From assembly GCA_030528545.1 (NCBI GenBank), contig JAUMYR010000088.1, forward strand, positions 6,147-11,621: DNA of 5,475 nt. Direction: 5' to 3'. The stretch is from Propionibacteriaceae bacterium (GTDB taxonomy: Bacteria > Actinomycetota > Actinomycetes > Propionibacteriales > Propionibacteriaceae). The translations under genes were made by a program, and so were the position numbers. A model generated the notes under the pieces. It had not been told where the DNA came from. It did not search any database and saw nothing but the letters and a program-made list of their open reading frames with translations. Of the stretch, positions 3,928 through 5,475 are shown piece by piece (positions within the stretch are counted from its first letter, which is position 1; every line of letters begins with the position of its first letter).

Positions 3928-5475
3928 GTGGCTGAGTTCATTTACACCATGCACAACGTCCGCAAGGCGGTCGGTGACAAGGTCATCCTCGACAATGTGA
4001 CCCTGGCGTTCTACCCGGGGGCGAAGATCGGCGTCGTCGGCCCGAACGGTGCGGGCAAGTCGACGCTGCTCAAGCTGATGGCCGGGCTGGACAAGGCGAA
4101 CAACGGCGATGCCGCGCTGGCCAAGGGCGCCACGGTCGGCATCCTGCTGCAGGAGCCGCCGCTCAGTGAGGACAAGACCGTCCTGGAGAACGTGGAAGAG
4201 GCCGTCGCCGAGACCAAGGCCATGCTCAAGCGGTTCGACGAGGTCTCGGCCGCGATGGGGGAGCCGGACGCCGACTTCGATGCCCTGCTGGAAGAGATGG
4301 GCACGCTGCAGACCGAGCTGGACCACCGCAACGCCTGGGACATCGATTCCCAGCTGGAGCAGGCGATGGACGCGCTGCGCTGCCCCCCCGGTGATTCCCC
4401 GGTGGACATCCTGTCCGGTGGTGAGCGCCGCCGCGTCGCGCTGTGCAAGCTGCTGTTGCAGGCCCCCGACCTGCTGCTGCTGGACGAGCCGACGAACCAC
4501 CTGGACGCCGAGTCGGTGAACTGGCTAGAGGGGCACCTCAAGACCTACCCGGGCGCTGTGCTCGCCGTCACCCACGACCGGTACTTCCTCGACAACGTCG
4601 CCGAATGGATCTGCGAGGTGGACCGCGGGCGGCTGCACCCCTACCAGGGCAACTACTCGACCTACCTGGAGACCAAGAAGGAACGCCTCGCCATCGAGGG
4701 CAAGAAGGACGCCAAGCGCGCCAAGATCCTGGCCCAGGAACTGGAGTGGGTGCGATCCAACCCGAAGGCCCGCCAGGCCAAGAGCCGGGCTCGTCTGGCC
4801 CGCTACGAGGAACTGGCGGCCGAGGCCGAGCGTTTCCGCAAGCTCGACTTCGAAGAGATCAACATCCCGCCGGGCCCGCGCCTGGGCAACGATGTGCTGG
4901 ACGTCAAGAACCTGACCAAGGGCTTCGGCGACCGCACGCTGATCCGGGACCTGTCGTTCTCGCTGCCGAGGGCTGGCATCGTCGGCATCATCGGCCCCAA
5001 CGGGGTGGGCAAGACCACCCTGTTCAAGATGATCATGGGGGAGGAGACTCCCGATGCGGGCAGCCTCGACCTCGGCAAGACCGTCAAGGTCAGCTACGTC
5101 GATCAGGGACGCGCGGGCATCGACCCGAAGGCGAACGTGTGGCAGGTCGTCTCGGACGGGCTGGATCACATCAAGGTCGCGAACTTCGAGATGCCGTCGC
5201 GGGCCTATGTGGCCTCTTTCGGTTTCAAGGGACCAGACCAGCAGAAGCCCGCTGGGGTGCTGTCGGGCGGTGAGCGCAACCGGCTGAACCTGGCGCTGAC
5301 CCTGAAGATGGGCGGCAACCTGCTGCTGCTCGACGAGCCGACCAACGACCTCGACGTCGAGACCCTGCAGAGCCTTGAGGACGCGCTGCTGGAGTTCCCC
5401 GGCTGTGCGGTGGTCATCAGCCACGACCGCTGGTTCCTGGACCGCGTCGCCACCCACATCCTGGCCTGGGAGGGT
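3928..5475 (+). CDS. ettA: ABC-F energy-dependent translational throttle protein EttA (3' end missing)
   Basis: EttA binds the ribosomal E site and controls entry into the elongation cycle according to the ATP/ADP ratio; it is a soluble ATPase, not a transporter. The frame is open over 516 codons with no stop or frameshift, and about 40 residues are missing relative to the roughly 555-aa E. coli protein. It starts MAEFIYTMHNVRK, close to E. coli MAQFVYTMHRVGK. Domain 1: Walker A GPNGAGKST (38-46), arm insert about 87-135, signature LSGGE (162-166), Walker B ending Asp186 with catalytic Glu187, switch His216. The charged P-site tRNA-interaction linker spans about 245-312 (KARQAKSRARLARYEEL, then IPPGPRLG). 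Domain 2: GPNGVGKTT (356-364), LSGGE (445-449), Asp469/Glu470, His499. The long arm and linker set EttA apart from Uup and antibiotic-resistance ABC-F proteins. Both ATP sites look intact. Older annotations often call it an ABC transporter ATP-binding protein. Confidence 0.96.
   Translation, partial: MAEFIYTMHNVRKAVGDKVILDNVTLAFYPGAKIGVVGPNGAGKSTLLKLMAGLDKANNGDAALAKGATVGILLQEPPLSEDKTVLENVEEAVAETKAMLKRFDEVSAAMGEPDADFDALLEEMGTLQTELDHRNAWDIDSQLEQAMDALRCPPGDSPVDILSGGERRRVALCKLLLQAPDLLLLDEPTNHLDAESVNWLEGHLKTYPGAVLAVTHDRYFLDNVAEWICEVDRGRLHPYQGNYSTYLETKKERLAIEGKKDAKRAKILAQELEWVRSNPKARQAKSRARLARYEELAAEAERFRKLDFEEINIPPGPRLGNDVLDVKNLTKGFGDRTLIRDLSFSLPRAGIVGIIGPNGVGKTTLFKMIMGEETPDAGSLDLGKTVKVSYVDQGRAGIDPKANVWQVVSDGLDHIKVANFEMPSRAYVASFGFKGPDQQKPAGVLSGGERNRLNLALTLKMGGNLLLLDEPTNDLDVETLQSLEDALLEFPGCAVVISHDRWFLDRVATHILAWEG

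Noticed and set aside
2016..3941. Long minus-strand frames (283, 242 and 356 codons) opposite the TM2 and GTPase genes
   Set aside because: They lie entirely against recognisable genes, are rich in Arg/Ser/Pro/Ala, and have no domain or start signal.
4383..4389. Run of seven C within ettA as a possible frameshift site
   Set aside because: The frame continues correctly from the run into LSGGE, so there is neither a sequence error nor evidence of programmed slippage.
4443..5457. Plus-strand 276-codon and minus-strand 310-codon frames inside ettA
   Set aside because: The ettA frame is continuous with all ABC motifs in place, so these are shadows.

Overview
The window comes from a high-GC Gram-positive bacterium, most likely an actinobacterium. 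The codons end mostly in G or C, three of the five starts look leaderless with a TANNNT-type -10 box directly upstream, and the protein families fit. The finer placement (Propionibacteriales or Micrococcales-like) is a guess. There are no mobile elements, CRISPR arrays, rRNA or tRNA genes, and I see no sign of an undescribed multi-gene system. The content is housekeeping or semi-conserved, and the interest lies mainly in start sites and intergenic regions.

Layout. Positions 1-196 hold the apparent first 17 codons of a gene running leftward off the window. It is followed by an unusually T-rich strip (about 55-120) that reads on the minus strand as a good promoter (TTGCAA, 17 bp, TATAAA, with A-rich DNA upstream). 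Positions 197-1906 encode a large-type malic enzyme family protein (569 aa). It has malolactic-like features and lacks two residues that malic enzymes normally conserve. A 106-bp gap with a small hairpin, a weak promoter and a strong Shine-Dalgarno leads to a tiny TM2-domain membrane protein (2013-2276, 87 aa). A 43-bp gap follows, containing a TAGACT -10 box and a long inverted repeat that overlaps the GTG start of a membrane-anchored Era/YfjP/dynamin-like GTPase (2320-3846, 508 aa). A terminator-like inverted repeat plus T-tract separates this from ettA (3928 to the window end, 516 codons present), the ABC-F energy-dependent translational throttle protein.

The rightward genes lie in the same direction, but each gap carries its own candidate promoter, start signal or terminator, so they look like neighbouring separate units rather than one tight operon. 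The malic/malolactic enzyme acts in C4/C3 carbon metabolism, the TM2 protein and GTPase at the membrane, and EttA on the ribosome. No shared pathway is evident. Two start types alternate: TM2 and ettA have clear Shine-Dalgarno sequences, whereas the leftward gene, the malic enzyme gene and the GTPase gene have none and sit 6-7 nt after a -10-like hexamer.
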